Below are positions 55,952 to 64,000 of a stretch of 64,000 nt of DNA, piece by piece. Both the position numbers and the translations under genes were made by a program. Under the pieces are notes generated by a model, which was not told the origin of the DNA, made no database searches, and saw only the letters and a list, made by a program, of their open reading frames with translations. Every line of letters starts with the position of its first letter. Position 1 is the stretch's first letter. The DNA is from JBBTXG01 sp038062375 (GTDB taxonomy: Bacteria; Patescibacteriota; Minisyncoccia; Minisyncoccales; UBA10102): contig JBBTXG010000005.1 of NCBI GenBank assembly GCA_038062375.1, positions 1 to 64,000 on the forward strand. The letters run 5' to 3'.

Positions 55952-57100
55952 ATGGACCAAACTTCATTCGATATCGACATTCGTTCCATTCTCATACCGG
56001 CAACAAAGGTATTGCGCGCAAGCCCGGAAGACACTCTCGATCATGCCCTTGCGAAAACTCAAAGCAGTCACGATGCAGTGTTTGTCTTTAACGAGGAGGA
56101 CAAGTTCCTCGGCTTCGTCTCTCCTTCGTATGCATTCTTTCGAAAACGATATCCCTATACCACAAAGATTAAGTCGTGCCTGGTCAATCCTCCCCATATC
56201 ACGGATAGTACTTCGATTTTCCAGATCGCAGAGTTTATGGTGGCCACGGGAATTTATACCCTTCCCGTATTCCAAGGAGAAAGAATTTCAGGCCTCATTA
56301 CTGCAAAGAGTATCTTGAGGGTTCTCGAACAAAACCAAAGCTTCTTTTCGCAAGTTGCTCGAGTGCTCAAACCAGAAAATCCGGTTACAACTCCTTCCAC
56401 TTCTTCTGCCCAAACAATCTACACGCTCATGCGTGAAAAGAAAATATCTCGGGTTGTGTTAGTGGGGACAAGCGGAAGAGTCGACGGAATCGTATCTCGA
56501 CGAGATCTCCAGTTTCTTCTGGCTAAACCCGGTCCACGCCAAAGAATAAAAACAGGCGGCAAGGGATTTTCGAGAAGTTATGTGTTTGGCATAGAGAAAG
56601 AATCCCGCCTGAATGTGCCTGTAGCGCCCTTTGCCCAACGAAATGTACTCCTTGAAGATATGAGTACGGGCAAAGAGAATATCCTTGAGCGGCTTATCAA
56701 TTCAGAAAAAAACAGCATCGTTATTGTAGATAAAGATAATAGACCAACAGGAATCATTTCGATTCGCGTACTCCTTCAAGCACTTGTCTTCCTCAAACCA
56801 GAGTTGCAAATTCCGGTGATTATAAAGAACGCCGGGCATCTGCGACATCTGGAGGTACAATGGGTGAAAGAACTTGCATATAAACTTGGAATAAAACTCT
56901 CCAAACGCTCTCCCATCGAACGCATCGAAATCGCAATCAAAGAATCAAAAGATCCGGTAGGAAGGCCCGATGAATTCGAACTTGCCTTTCACATTCTCTT
57001 TTTCTCGGGCAATACGCTCATCGCATCAGGGAAAGACCGAGATTTCAAAAAAGCAGTAAGGAAAACAATCCAACGAATAAAACGACAACAGCCCTCCTAA
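55952..57100 (+). CDS. Protein with four CBS domains
   Basis: 382 residues from ATG 55952. Two Bateman pairs are visible: SHDAVFVFNEEDKFLGFVSP and GIYTLPVFQGERISGLITA, then KISRVVLVGTSGRVDGIVSR and KNSIVIVDKDNRPTGIISI. The C-terminal 110 residues form a separate domain (VQWVKELAYKLGIKLSKRSP). CBS pairs bind adenine nucleotides. The rest has no enzyme motif that I recognise. Confidence 0.8.
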   Translation: MDQTSFDIDIRSILIPATKVLRASPEDTLDHALAKTQSSHDAVFVFNEEDKFLGFVSPSYAFFRKRYPYTTKIKSCLVNPPHITDSTSIFQIAEFMVATGIYTLPVFQGERISGLITAKSILRVLEQNQSFFSQVARVLKPENPVTTPSTSSAQTIYTLMREKKISRVVLVGTSGRVDGIVSRRDLQFLLAKPGPRQRIKTGGKGFSRSYVFGIEKESRLNVPVAPFAQRNVLLEDMSTGKENILERLINSEKNSIVIVDKDNRPTGIISIRVLLQALVFLKPELQIPVIIKNAGHLRHLEVQWVKELAYKLGIKLSKRSPIERIEIAIKESKDPVGRPDEFELAFHILFFSGNTLIASGKDRDFKKAVRKTIQRIKRQQPS

Positions 57101-57146
57101 CGGATCGCATCGCTCTCTTGGGTGCAAGCAGATCGATACTCTTTCT

Positions 57147-58544
57147 TTAGACAGAGTGATTCGTGGATCCTACAAATCGAAAATCTTTGATTTTCATCGC
57201 AGGGACTACTACCCCGCCAGGAAAGGAAATGTTTAGAGGGTCGAACACGAGTCTCGAAGGAGACATTGCCTCTATGCGCTTGAAGGCTTCTGGAATACTT
57301 TCTTGAAAACGCACATTCTCAACCGGCCCTATCACTTTTCCGTTTTCGATCAAAAATACCCCGTGCGAGACTACGCCAGTCATGGTTGCGGTTTGATAAT
57401 GCTTCATTCCCGGATAATGGAGTTTCGTTACCCAGAGAGTCGGCCGAATTGCATTGGCAAGCATCTCTTCCATAGAAGTATTACCTCCTTCGATTACCAA
57501 ATTAAAAGGGACTGCTCCTTGAGATCTGAAAGATGGCGAAAGCGCGTTTCCGGTTGGGATATGATTGTACTTTTTTGCAAGCGTATTGTCGTATACTGCA
57601 TTTCTTGCAACTCCCTTTTCAATAAGGTAAAGAGTCTTTCTCGGTCTTCCTTCAAAATCAAATGGAATTCCCATTCCTTGGGTTCTCGGATCGAAAGGAT
57701 CGTCTTTGATGCTCACGTTCGAGCCCGTTATGAGATTTCCTATGTTGCCCGAAATAAAACTTTCTCCTTTTTCGACAAACAGCCCATTGAATCCAAAGAT
57801 GCCCATCCACTCAAATAAAGGAGCAAAAAAGTAAGGCTCGCCGATGAGATCAATCTTGAGTTCTTCTCCCTCTCTCATTTGAGCGAAAAGATCAATTTTT
57901 GCTTTCCCTCGAGCCAAATCGCATTTGTAGACAAGTTCGCGAAGGATGCGGTCCGTATCAAGTGAATCGAGCGATATGCCGCCAGAACTTGCATAGGCTG
58001 AAACAGAAGGATTATATCGATCGAATGCAAACAACCCCGCACAAGCGAGAGTAAAACGCATTGTTTGGGAAACGCCAAGAGAATTTTCATAGGTCATCCG
58101 GCCTCTTGCCTGTGCGATTTTTCCAGAGAGGAAAAGACCGTGCTTTTCCAATACCTGAATAACTCGTTTTATGGTTATCATGCGACCTTCTCCATCAAGT
58201 TCTGTAGTCTTCTCATTAAATAGTTCATTTCTCGGAGAAACAGAAGGAAAAGTATCTGTAGGAAGAATAATCTCTTGCTCTGGCAGAAGATCCATTTGAG
58301 CTACCATTTTTCCGATGAGCTCTTCCCCAAGGAAAGGGTTGTCGAACCGGACTGCTTTCCTTCGGTTTTTTCGCACAAGCGCAAGATCAATTCCCCACTG
58401 TTCTCCTGCGGGCGGCTGATCCACCTGTCCTTGTTTAATTCGCTTGAGGGAAATTTCGGTTTTGGTCGCCACGACCTCGCAGAATTCAACCCCATACCTT
58501 TTTGCTATCGTAAGGATATCTTGTGCTACTTTTGTTGTATCCAT
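57147..58544 (-). CDS. tldE: TldE/PmbA-type metalloprotease subunit
   Basis: 465 residues. It is the non-metal-binding partner of TldD: no HExxxH is present, but family blocks are (ENSLGVSQ, GNALSPSFRSQGAVPFNLVI, GVFLIENGKVIGPVENVRF). TldD/TldE act as a heterodimer that cleaves small unfolded peptides, including ribosomally made peptide precursors. It starts 23 nt after tldD. Confidence 0.85.
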   Translation of the reverse strand: MDTTKVAQDILTIAKRYGVEFCEVVATKTEISLKRIKQGQVDQPPAGEQWGIDLALVRKNRRKAVRFDNPFLGEELIGKMVAQMDLLPEQEIILPTDTFPSVSPRNELFNEKTTELDGEGRMITIKRVIQVLEKHGLFLSGKIAQARGRMTYENSLGVSQTMRFTLACAGLFAFDRYNPSVSAYASSGGISLDSLDTDRILRELVYKCDLARGKAKIDLFAQMREGEELKIDLIGEPYFFAPLFEWMGIFGFNGLFVEKGESFISGNIGNLITGSNVSIKDDPFDPRTQGMGIPFDFEGRPRKTLYLIEKGVARNAVYDNTLAKKYNHIPTGNALSPSFRSQGAVPFNLVIEGGNTSMEEMLANAIRPTLWVTKLHYPGMKHYQTATMTGVVSHGVFLIENGKVIGPVENVRFQESIPEAFKRIEAMSPSRLVFDPLNISFPGGVVVPAMKIKDFRFVGSTNHSV

Positions 58545-58567
58545 GTTTTGGTTGTCTCCATTGGCTT

Positions 58568-60073
58568 TTATCCAACTGCTCCTACCCGGATATTGCTAAA
58601 ATATGCCGGCGACGCTCCATGTCCCGTGTGCACGACCTGCAGAGGATCTGCTTTCCCGCAGGATCCCACCCCTTGCAATTGAAAACTTTTCTCATCGCAT
58701 ACGATTTGGCAATTCCGCCAAAAGTTGAGGTTGTCTCCATAATACTTCGCGTTTTTTCTGATCTCCCATTTTCCATTCACCTTCTCGAATGCAATTTCTG
58801 TACCAAACGTAAAGTGCCGCCGTACGTCATCAATACTCCAGCTTTTATTCGTTCCAAATAGTATGGTTCCATTGGGAACAGAGTCTTTCAGATCTTCAAA
58901 GTCTGTCTCTCCGGGTTCTACAATTATATTCGTCATACGGATTACCGGCCAATCTCCATAGCTTTCAGTTCGCACCGCTCCGCTCGGCTGTTTGAAATAT
59001 TCCCGGCCGATTTTTTGATTCAAAAGCGGTACCGTTTCTCTTGAGGTGAGAAGTCCTACCCAAACTCCATTCGTTACGAGCGGCATTCGTTGGGCGGGCG
59101 TTCCTTCGTCGTCATAGCCAAATGTCCCTACGCCGCCTTCCAAAGTGCTATCAGCCCTGATGTTTACTTTCTCTGATCCGAATCGAAATTTCCCTATCTC
59201 CGAAAGAAGAGGAGTCAAAAAACTTCCTCCAGCTAACGTCCATTCGCTCCCCAATGTTCGATCTGCCTCAAATCCATGAACTGTCTCATGGCTATGAAGA
59301 TTGAGCATTGACTGCAGAAGAATGATACCACGATTCCCCGAAGGAGCACGCGGCGCTTCCAAAAGCTGTTCCGCTTCTTTTGCGATCTTTGCAGCATTCT
59401 CCACAAGTTCGAGTTTTTTAATGTATTCGTATCCTCCTTGCATATAATAGAAATGAGAATCTGGCCATGAGCGCCGCTGGATATCTCCACCTTGTTGCGC
59501 TATCGCATGTGCCTGCAAAGAGGCTCCGCATTCAATAATTGTTTGATCAGTCCGTACTCCTTCACTGCAAGCAAAAAGTTTGCGCGTTTTAAGGATTGCT
59601 ATCTCCCCAATTCGCCAAAATACTTTCTTTGAAGTCTGAACTATTGCTTCATCGGCTGAAGTTAAGAGCTTTAATTTCTCATCGAGAGAAACTGCAAAAG
59701 GATCGATTTCTATTCGTGTTTGGTATATTCCGACTTTTTCTTTCTCCCAGAGTTCCGCCCGAGGAACAAGGAAAACCTTCTCTTTTTGAAAAGAAGAGTT
59801 GATGCTTGCACTATGAATTGCCCGTCTTACTACGGTTTCGATGTTTTCTTTTTTGAGAATGGGACTTCCATAAAACCCCCAACTTCCATTCATAAGTAAG
59901 CGCACCCCAAATCCAGCGCTCCTGGAAGAATTCAAAGCGGTAATCTGTCCATTTTCAAGTTTTATCTCCTCTGATTCTTGCTCGGGGCACAGCCTGCAAT
60001 CCGCATATTCTGCGCCAAGCCTTTTTGCCTGCCAAAGTACTTCTTGTACGAATTGTTGATATTCTGATTCCAT
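58568..60073 (-). CDS. tldD: TldD-type metalloprotease subunit
   Basis: 501 residues. Family blocks include SSRSAGFGVRLLMNGSWGF, GTFGYDDEGTPAQRMPLV and GTILFGTNKSWSIDDVRRHF. The zinc motif reads HSHETVHGFEADR (59276-59290 for HETVH). TldD normally has HExxxH; here the spacing is HExxH, one residue shorter. It forms a pair with tldE downstream and follows the HIT gene by 5 nt. Confidence 0.87.
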   Translation of the reverse strand: MESEYQQFVQEVLWQAKRLGAEYADCRLCPEQESEEIKLENGQITALNSSRSAGFGVRLLMNGSWGFYGSPILKKENIETVVRRAIHSASINSSFQKEKVFLVPRAELWEKEKVGIYQTRIEIDPFAVSLDEKLKLLTSADEAIVQTSKKVFWRIGEIAILKTRKLFACSEGVRTDQTIIECGASLQAHAIAQQGGDIQRRSWPDSHFYYMQGGYEYIKKLELVENAAKIAKEAEQLLEAPRAPSGNRGIILLQSMLNLHSHETVHGFEADRTLGSEWTLAGGSFLTPLLSEIGKFRFGSEKVNIRADSTLEGGVGTFGYDDEGTPAQRMPLVTNGVWVGLLTSRETVPLLNQKIGREYFKQPSGAVRTESYGDWPVIRMTNIIVEPGETDFEDLKDSVPNGTILFGTNKSWSIDDVRRHFTFGTEIAFEKVNGKWEIRKNAKYYGDNLNFWRNCQIVCDEKSFQLQGVGSCGKADPLQVVHTGHGASPAYFSNIRVGAVG

Positions 60074-60078
60074 ATGAA

Positions 60079-60558
60079 TTATTGCTCCAGAGAAACAAGA
60101 TGGAAATGGAGATATCCTATCGTTTGATATCTTGGTCCATTGGTGACGATCTTATATTTTTTGAGATTTTTTTCTTTGATAAGGGAAGACATAACCGCGT
60201 AAGCGTCGAGAAGATACTCGCCATCTTCATCTGATATCTCGCCCGCATTTGGAATATCTTTCTTGGGGATAATCACAAAATGAACATCTGCTCTGGGAAA
60301 GGGGTGGCGTATCGCTATCGTTTTTTCGGTTTCTTTCACCACAAAGGGAATCAAGTTGGAAAATCTTTGGATACCCACGGATGCTGCCAATCCAGTTAGC
60401 TCTTGGGGCTCCAGACATGTATTTTTACACTCGTGAAACGCCAAGAAGGAACGCGTTCTTGTATCAGAAAAAAGGTATCCACCGAGCAAAATACCCACGA
60501 AGAAAATCGCGAGAAACAGGAAAATCGTTTTTGTTTTCAGAGAGAATATGGTTGCCAT
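60079..60558 (-). CDS. Membrane-anchored HIT-family protein
   Basis: 159 residues from ATG 60558, which starts the membrane anchor (TIFSLKTKTIFLFLAIFF). The HIT domain has HPFPRADVHFVIIPKKDI and the terminal histidine motif GYLHFHLVSLE. HIT proteins hydrolyse nucleotide-phosphate bonds. An anchored version outside the cytoplasm is unusual. It is the first gene of the HIT-tldD-tldE operon. Confidence 0.8.
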   Translation of the reverse strand: MATIFSLKTKTIFLFLAIFFVGILLGGYLFSDTRTRSFLAFHECKNTCLEPQELTGLAASVGIQRFSNLIPFVVKETEKTIAIRHPFPRADVHFVIIPKKDIPNAGEISDEDGEYLLDAYAVMSSLIKEKNLKKYKIVTNGPRYQTIGYLHFHLVSLEQ

Positions 60559-60620
60559 TGTAAGATATTGGACTACTGTTGATTGTAACAGATATCTCGT
60601 TGCCGTGGAATTTTGCATGG

Positions 60621-60808
60621 AATACAAAGGAGGCGCCTTTGCGCGCCTCCCCCCTCACGTAGGGTCTACTTGGGTTTATTTCCGTCCATTCGATATGCCA
60701 GCTTCGTTCATGCTTTTAGGATTTCCGTGGTCCTCCTCAAAGATTACGAAGCCAGATTGTTAGAAAGGCTATATGTGCAAAGGCGACGAACCCTTGCGTA
60801 GCCTTTCT
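60621..60808 (-). ncRNA. Structured leader RNA or small RNA upstream of the HIT-tldD-tldE operon
   Basis: The transcript predicted from the promoter at 60843-60815 would start near 60808. It begins with a hairpin AGAAAGGCTA/TAGCCTTTCT (60762-60771 with 60799-60808). A central region has GCTTCGT/ACGAAGC. It ends with GGAGGCGC/GCGCCTCC (60629-60636 with 60643-60650) and TTTGTATT. There is no good reading frame: the strong GAGGAGG has no start codon in reach. It matches no RNA that I know. Confidence 0.55.
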
Positions 60809-60814
60809 ATTCCT

Positions 60815-60843
60815 ATTATATCCCCTCCCATCGTACTTGTCAA
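60815..60843 (-). promoter_or_regulatory. Consensus sigma70 promoter of the leader RNA
   Basis: On the minus strand TTGACA (60843-60838), a 17-nt spacer, and TATAAT (60820-60815): both hexamers are perfect. It is the best promoter in the window. Confidence 0.85.
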
Positions 60844-60979
60844 GCGCCACGCACAACCCTTGACGAGTTTTCTCCATCAAAGTTCAGGAAGGAAGTAGCT
60901 ACTACGAAATTATGCATATGCATAAAATTGCAGTACCAGGAAGCGGTTCGTGGATTTTGATGGGGGGAGTTCCACAAAA

Positions 60980-61164
60980 TTATTTCTCTCTTCGCTGGAT
61001 TACATCAACGAGCTGCTCGAGAGCATTTCGATGGGGAGTTAGACCAAGTGGAACCAAATTTTTCTTTGCTCTTCTGATATACATTTGCGCGAGCGCAAGC
61101 GCTCTTTCTTTCGCATGTATTTTCCCCATCGGTCTCTTTCTTGTTTTCTTGATTGCGTTGCCAT
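60980..61164 (-). pseudogene. Frameshifted small gene behind the displaced toxin tip
   Basis: GGAGGAAC leads into ATG at 61164 (MATQSRKQERDRWGKYMRKK). After about 22 codons the coding sense moves to the next frame (ALALAQMYIRRAKKNLVPLG, then LTPHRNALEQLVDVIQRREK, stop at 60980). The total is about 61 residues, basic and helical. By position it could be the partner of the toxin tip at 61173. One base change would restore it. Confidence 0.5.
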
Positions 61165-61172
61165 GTTCCTCC

Positions 61173-61405
61173 TTACTTTATTTCTAGAACCCATTTGCGC
61201 TTCATCACGTAGTTCCATCCATCGTCTGGAGAGAATACCGTACGAAGGCTTCCTACCTCGTCAAAGGCAAGAAAGACATTTTTATTGGTATCGTAGAAAC
61301 CGAAGCGATCAAGTTCCGTTGATCCCTCTAAATGTATCCAATGAGTCTGACAGCCCCACCCTCGGTCTTCATGATCTGGAGAGCGCCTTGTGGGCTAGGC
61401 TTGTA
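61173..61405 (-). pseudogene. Displaced toxin C-terminal tip
   Basis: 61385-61331 nearly repeats 62220-62166 of the large toxin gene (GALQIMKTEGGAVRLIGYI). A frame change is then followed by about 52 residues: HLEGSTELDRFGFYDTNKNV, FLAFDEVGSLRTVFSPDDGW, NYVMKRKWVLEIK, stop. The tip has the same order of features as the intact toxin's end (R-F-D...F...DG-x-I/L-x-T-x-F-x-PD). It has no start codon, so it looks like a silent cassette. Confidence 0.65.
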
Positions 61406-61426
61406 CAGAAGAAAACAAAACAAAAG

Positions 61427-61448
61427 GGCCAGCGCGTTTGCACTGGCC
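61427..61448 (-). terminator. Terminator after the CPCC gene
   Basis: GGCCAG pairs with CTGGCC. On the minus strand it is followed by CTTTTGTTTTGTTTTC, and it ends the toxin-CPCC transcript. Confidence 0.85.
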
Positions 61449-61477
61449 TTAAGGATTAGCTGGATATTATATCAACG

Positions 61478-61801
61478 CTACTCCTTTTGGTAGTCTTTCA
61501 GTTGTACTCCGATTGTACGGAGCTGTTCTTCGAGGTTCCAATTTTCGGGTTTCAAATCGAACTTATCCAATTTAATTCCCTTTTGAACCCATTCATCTGC
61601 ATGCCATGGAGTTCCTTCCTGGAGCCATCTACGACGATTTATTTCTGCGCTTTCTGGTGTACAATCCTGATACCCAGACTCTGCACCACAGCAAGGACAA
61701 ATCTCGTACTCAGGATATCCTGATTCATCGTAGAATGCGTCTGAATTGCGATACCCACAGACACGGCAGATATACTTTTTTTTATTGTTCACATTCTCCA
61801 T
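61478..61801 (-). CDS. Cysteine-rich CPCC family protein, candidate immunity protein
   Basis: 107 residues. KYICRVCGYRNSDAFYDESG, then YEICPCCGAESGYQDCTPES gives two CxxC knuckles of the Cys-rich CPCC family; RRRWLQEGTPWHADEWV and PENWNLEEQLRTIGV complete it. It starts 4 nt after the toxin stop, which is the usual place of an immunity gene. The immunity role is inferred from position; the family match is good. Confidence 0.8.
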   Translation of the reverse strand: MENVNNKKKYICRVCGYRNSDAFYDESGYPEYEICPCCGAESGYQDCTPESAEINRRRWLQEGTPWHADEWVQKGIKLDKFDLKPENWNLEEQLRTIGVQLKDYQKE

Positions 61802-61805
61802 ACTC

Positions 61806-64000
61806 CTATTGCCCTAAGAAGTAGTCGTAGTTCGTGGGATAGCCATGGATGGCAGGATCTGGCTTGTAGAATGTTTTAATTCTTCCATCTGCTGCTTTTA
61901 TTCCGAAGTGTTCCGTTACGGTGTCAAACCGAATGATATCTCCATTGGCACGCGTTTTGGTCAGAAGCGTACCACCAGCAGAACGGTTCATGAACATCTT
62001 TCCAAGCCATTCATATTCAACCTCGCTTTGAACTCCCAACCTTGCTCCATGGTCTTTGAAATGCTGACTCAACCGTATAGGATCAAAGCCCTTGTGGTGT
62101 ATGTACTGTAACACCTCCTCGCCATGTTTGTCTACTATTGTGAGTATCTTCGTGCCGTACTTGGCAATGTATCCAACGAGTCTGACTGCCCCGCCCTCGG
62201 TCTTCATGATCTGGAGAGCACCTGCCGCGGCCTTGATGACCCGAGGCGCACTCTTGAGGGTTCGGATCGAGATTCCACCTATGCCGCCAGTGCAACTGGT
62301 TTCCAAGCAGCCCCAGATTGCTTCAAGGAATTCCTGTCTGAAGCGCTCTTCCTCGGTAAGACACTCATTCGGGCCGCAGGGTCGTATCTCTCCTCCTGCG
62401 AAGCGTGGCTGGAGAGCTCGGGCAAGGCGGATGTTGGCTGTGAGTGAGTTGAGCTTGGTTCTGGTGCTTGAGCCCACAAAGCCAGTTCCTTGGGTGAGAC
62501 CAAGAGGAGTCAGGATTTCCATGGTATACTTCTCTTGGAATCGGATAACGGCATTTTCGGTCAAGGGGCCAAAGTAGTCGGTCTCCTGTCCTGGAGAGCC
62601 TGGTCCTTCGATTGCTACTGCGGTATCCAAGTAGGTATTGAGAACGATCTGGAGGCACCGCACATCCTCTCCGCCCATTTCTCGCTTGAGATCAGTGTGG
62701 AATACGCAGTCTTCCGCAAGTGCGTAGTTGGACCATTGCGTCTTTGCGACAAGAGCTTGTTGATCTATTGGCTTGGGAGAACGGATAGGGTTGAGCCCCA
62801 GCGCTTTTGCTTCTTCTTGGCTAAGGTTTGTTTCTCTGCCTGCTGGTCCGAGTTCCGGATGAGAACTTAAGCCTCCTTTGTGCAGAGCTTCTTGAATGGC
62901 AATGAGAGTTCCGTCTCGAAGGGGAGATTGTGCAGAACCAAGATCTGCGATGTTGAATCTTGCTATACTTTCTTCCGAAACTCCAAAGATCTTTGCCAGC
63001 TCTGATCGGTAAACGGCAAACCCGCTTTTGTTGAGCAGCCAGTTCGTGTAGCTTGAAATGGATTGATTGTTGATTTGGCCTGTCCCATCGGTGTGTCCGA
63101 GAAATACCGTACCTCCTGGATTGACTTCTACTCCACCTCCGATGATGCCAAAGCTCCTGGCGAGACTCGAGGTTTCCGCCCGTGCGTCGGAAAAGGCGAT
63201 ACCTTCATTGAATTTCTTGTGTACCACTCCGTTCACGAAGATTTCGCTTCCAGCTCCGCCGCTCGCATACTCATAGCGGAGAATCACCACGTGGGTTGCT
63301 TTGCGGACAATGTAGTCGAACTGCCTTCCGAGACGGATAAACGTTTTTGCATTGGGTCCGCTATCAGATTCCGAGAATATCGCGCAATCCGCAGGAATGT
63401 CAAACTCGAACTTCTTGGCTGGAATACCGCCGTACGCTGGATTGTAATGAACGATGCGCTCGGGCTTCCCAGGCCTACATCCCTGTTTTGCAGCTTCGAG
63501 AGCCTGCTGTTCCTCTATTGCTTTCTGGATTTCTTCAACCAGTACCCAGATTTCGTTGATCTGCCGTTGAATCTCTTGCTCAACAGGTATGGGCGTAGCA
63601 GTTGGTGTCGGAGCAGGCGTAGGAGTAGGAGTCAGAGGCACTGGTGTTGAGGTTGGAGTCTGTTGGTCTGCTGCTCCATACACCATAACCTCTACCCATG
63701 GGTTTCCTGGTTCGTCTATCCCAGCATCAGAGTTGCCATTGCTCCATACTCTGATATATCGATGGGATTGGCTAGGAGAGAGGATGATCTCCTTTCCTTC
63801 CAAGAAAGACTCAAGTTCGAGAGCTTGAACTATGGATGTCCAGGTCACGTTGTCTGAAGAACCCTCTACCTGTACTTGATGTAAGATCCTTTTCTTCCCT
63901 TGTTGGTACAAAGGATAGAGAACTATCTTGCAAGCAAGGTATGCCTTTCCTAGATCAATGGTAAATGATTGTTTGCCTGTTCCTACAAGGGTGTACTCTC
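61806..64000 (-). CDS. Polymorphic-toxin-like secreted protein (N-terminus beyond window)
   Basis: 731 residues are visible and the frame is open to the window end. In order: part of a discoidin (F5/8 type C)-like domain (GKQSFTIDLGKAYLACKIVL); a Pro/Thr linker; a coiled coil; a long unassigned region; a LysM-like stretch (ELAKIFGVSEESIARFN); a peptidoglycan-binding domain (DVRCLQIVLNTYLDTAVA...DYFGPLTENAVIRFQEKY); a pre-toxin segment (residues about 590-630 of the visible part). The C-terminal tip (HFKDHGARLG, EYEWLGKMF, DIIRFDTVTEHFGIKAADG, RIKTFYKPDP) resembles CdiA/Rhs-type BECR-fold nuclease tips. Confidence 0.78.
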   Translation of the reverse strand, partial: EYTLVGTGKQSFTIDLGKAYLACKIVLYPLYQQGKKRILHQVQVEGSSDNVTWTSIVQALELESFLEGKEIILSPSQSHRYIRVWSNGNSDAGIDEPGNPWVEVMVYGAADQQTPTSTPVPLTPTPTPAPTPTATPIPVEQEIQRQINEIWVLVEEIQKAIEEQQALEAAKQGCRPGKPERIVHYNPAYGGIPAKKFEFDIPADCAIFSESDSGPNAKTFIRLGRQFDYIVRKATHVVILRYEYASGGAGSEIFVNGVVHKKFNEGIAFSDARAETSSLARSFGIIGGGVEVNPGGTVFLGHTDGTGQINNQSISSYTNWLLNKSGFAVYRSELAKIFGVSEESIARFNIADLGSAQSPLRDGTLIAIQEALHKGGLSSHPELGPAGRETNLSQEEAKALGLNPIRSPKPIDQQALVAKTQWSNYALAEDCVFHTDLKREMGGEDVRCLQIVLNTYLDTAVAIEGPGSPGQETDYFGPLTENAVIRFQEKYTMEILTPLGLTQGTGFVGSSTRTKLNSLTANIRLARALQPRFAGGEIRPCGPNECLTEEERFRQEFLEAIWGCLETSCTGGIGGISIRTLKSAPRVIKAAAGALQIMKTEGGAVRLVGYIAKYGTKILTIVDKHGEEVLQYIHHKGFDPIRLSQHFKDHGARLGVQSEVEYEWLGKMFMNRSAGGTLLTKTRANGDIIRFDTVTEHFGIKAADGRIKTFYKPDPAIHGYPTNYDYFLGQ

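Noticed and set aside
60870..60910. Possible SRP RNA (GTTCAGGAAGGAAGTAGC resembles the GTCAGG...GGAAGG-AGCAGC core)
   Set aside because: The conserved loop is incomplete, the flanking sequence does not form the long SRP hairpin, and the stretch lies just upstream of a separate consensus promoter.

Overview
This window looks like a metagenome-assembled scaffold from a Patescibacteria/CPR bacterium, most likely of the Parcubacteria lineage. That placement is an inference. It rests on the many short membrane-anchored unknown genes, the compact housekeeping genes (AspRS without its GAD insertion, a 368-residue DnaX), a MurC-MurG-GltX gene run, the TldD/TldE pair, Xer and EF-P, and on the dispersed palindromes sitting in frame inside essential genes. 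TGA is used as a stop, so the code is standard. A 100-N gap at 15851-15950 is flanked by the same 44 bp on both sides and is almost certainly an unmerged overlap.

Region 1 (1-11 kb) is an accessory region built from repeated cassettes. Each carries the last 80-120 bp of a histidine kinase gene, one or two terminators, a TGTGGATAA box exactly 25 nt upstream of a TTGACA promoter, and usually a strong Shine-Dalgarno followed by a two-codon ATG-NNN-TAG mini-ORF. A gene for a small secreted protein with a related signal peptide comes next. The cargo includes two amidase-6-like secreted enzymes, a membrane-anchored subtilisin, a stand-alone copy of one enzyme's N-terminal domain, and several unknowns. 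Fragments of a TrmB-type regulator, an AbiEi-like antitoxin and a radical-SAM-like gene lie among them.

Region 2 (11-27 kb) is mostly housekeeping: TrmB regulator, response regulator, aspS, a D,D-carboxypeptidase, mraY, a P2-type ATPase, a CaCA exchanger, rmuC, rplU behind a structured leader, recR, dnaB, cysS and dnaX. A foreign-looking patch at 20.7-22.0 kb holds a plsX gene split by about 0.8 kb of unrelated DNA.

Region 3 (27-38 kb) has a RHH/PIN toxin-antitoxin pair, tRNA-Gln(UUG), GIY-YIG genes, an AbiTii-nuclease candidate defence gene, an AlkD-like protein, a flavoprotein, an ABC-F ATPase, a C39-like peptidase next to an aminotransferase fragment, a Nudix hydrolase, a DEAD-box helicase and a Glu/Leu-type dehydrogenase.

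Region 4 (38-60.6 kb) starts with a 1500-residue modular surface protein. It continues with rdgB, a Xer recombinase with a hairpin leader, the murC-murG-gltX run, an internally deleted msrA, an amidase, radC behind a YefM/RelE pair, thpR, fmt, efp, a CBS protein, and a HIT-tldD-tldE operon behind a structured leader with its own consensus promoter.

Region 5 (60.9-64 kb, minus strand) is a polymorphic-toxin-like locus. A large discoidin/peptidoglycan-binding protein ends in a predicted BECR-type nuclease tip. It is followed 4 nt later by a Cys-rich CPCC protein (candidate immunity), then by a displaced second toxin tip that still carries about 55 bp of the parent gene, then by a frameshifted small partner gene. 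Together with the secreted hydrolases of region 1, this suggests a cell that invests heavily in acting on neighbouring or host cells.
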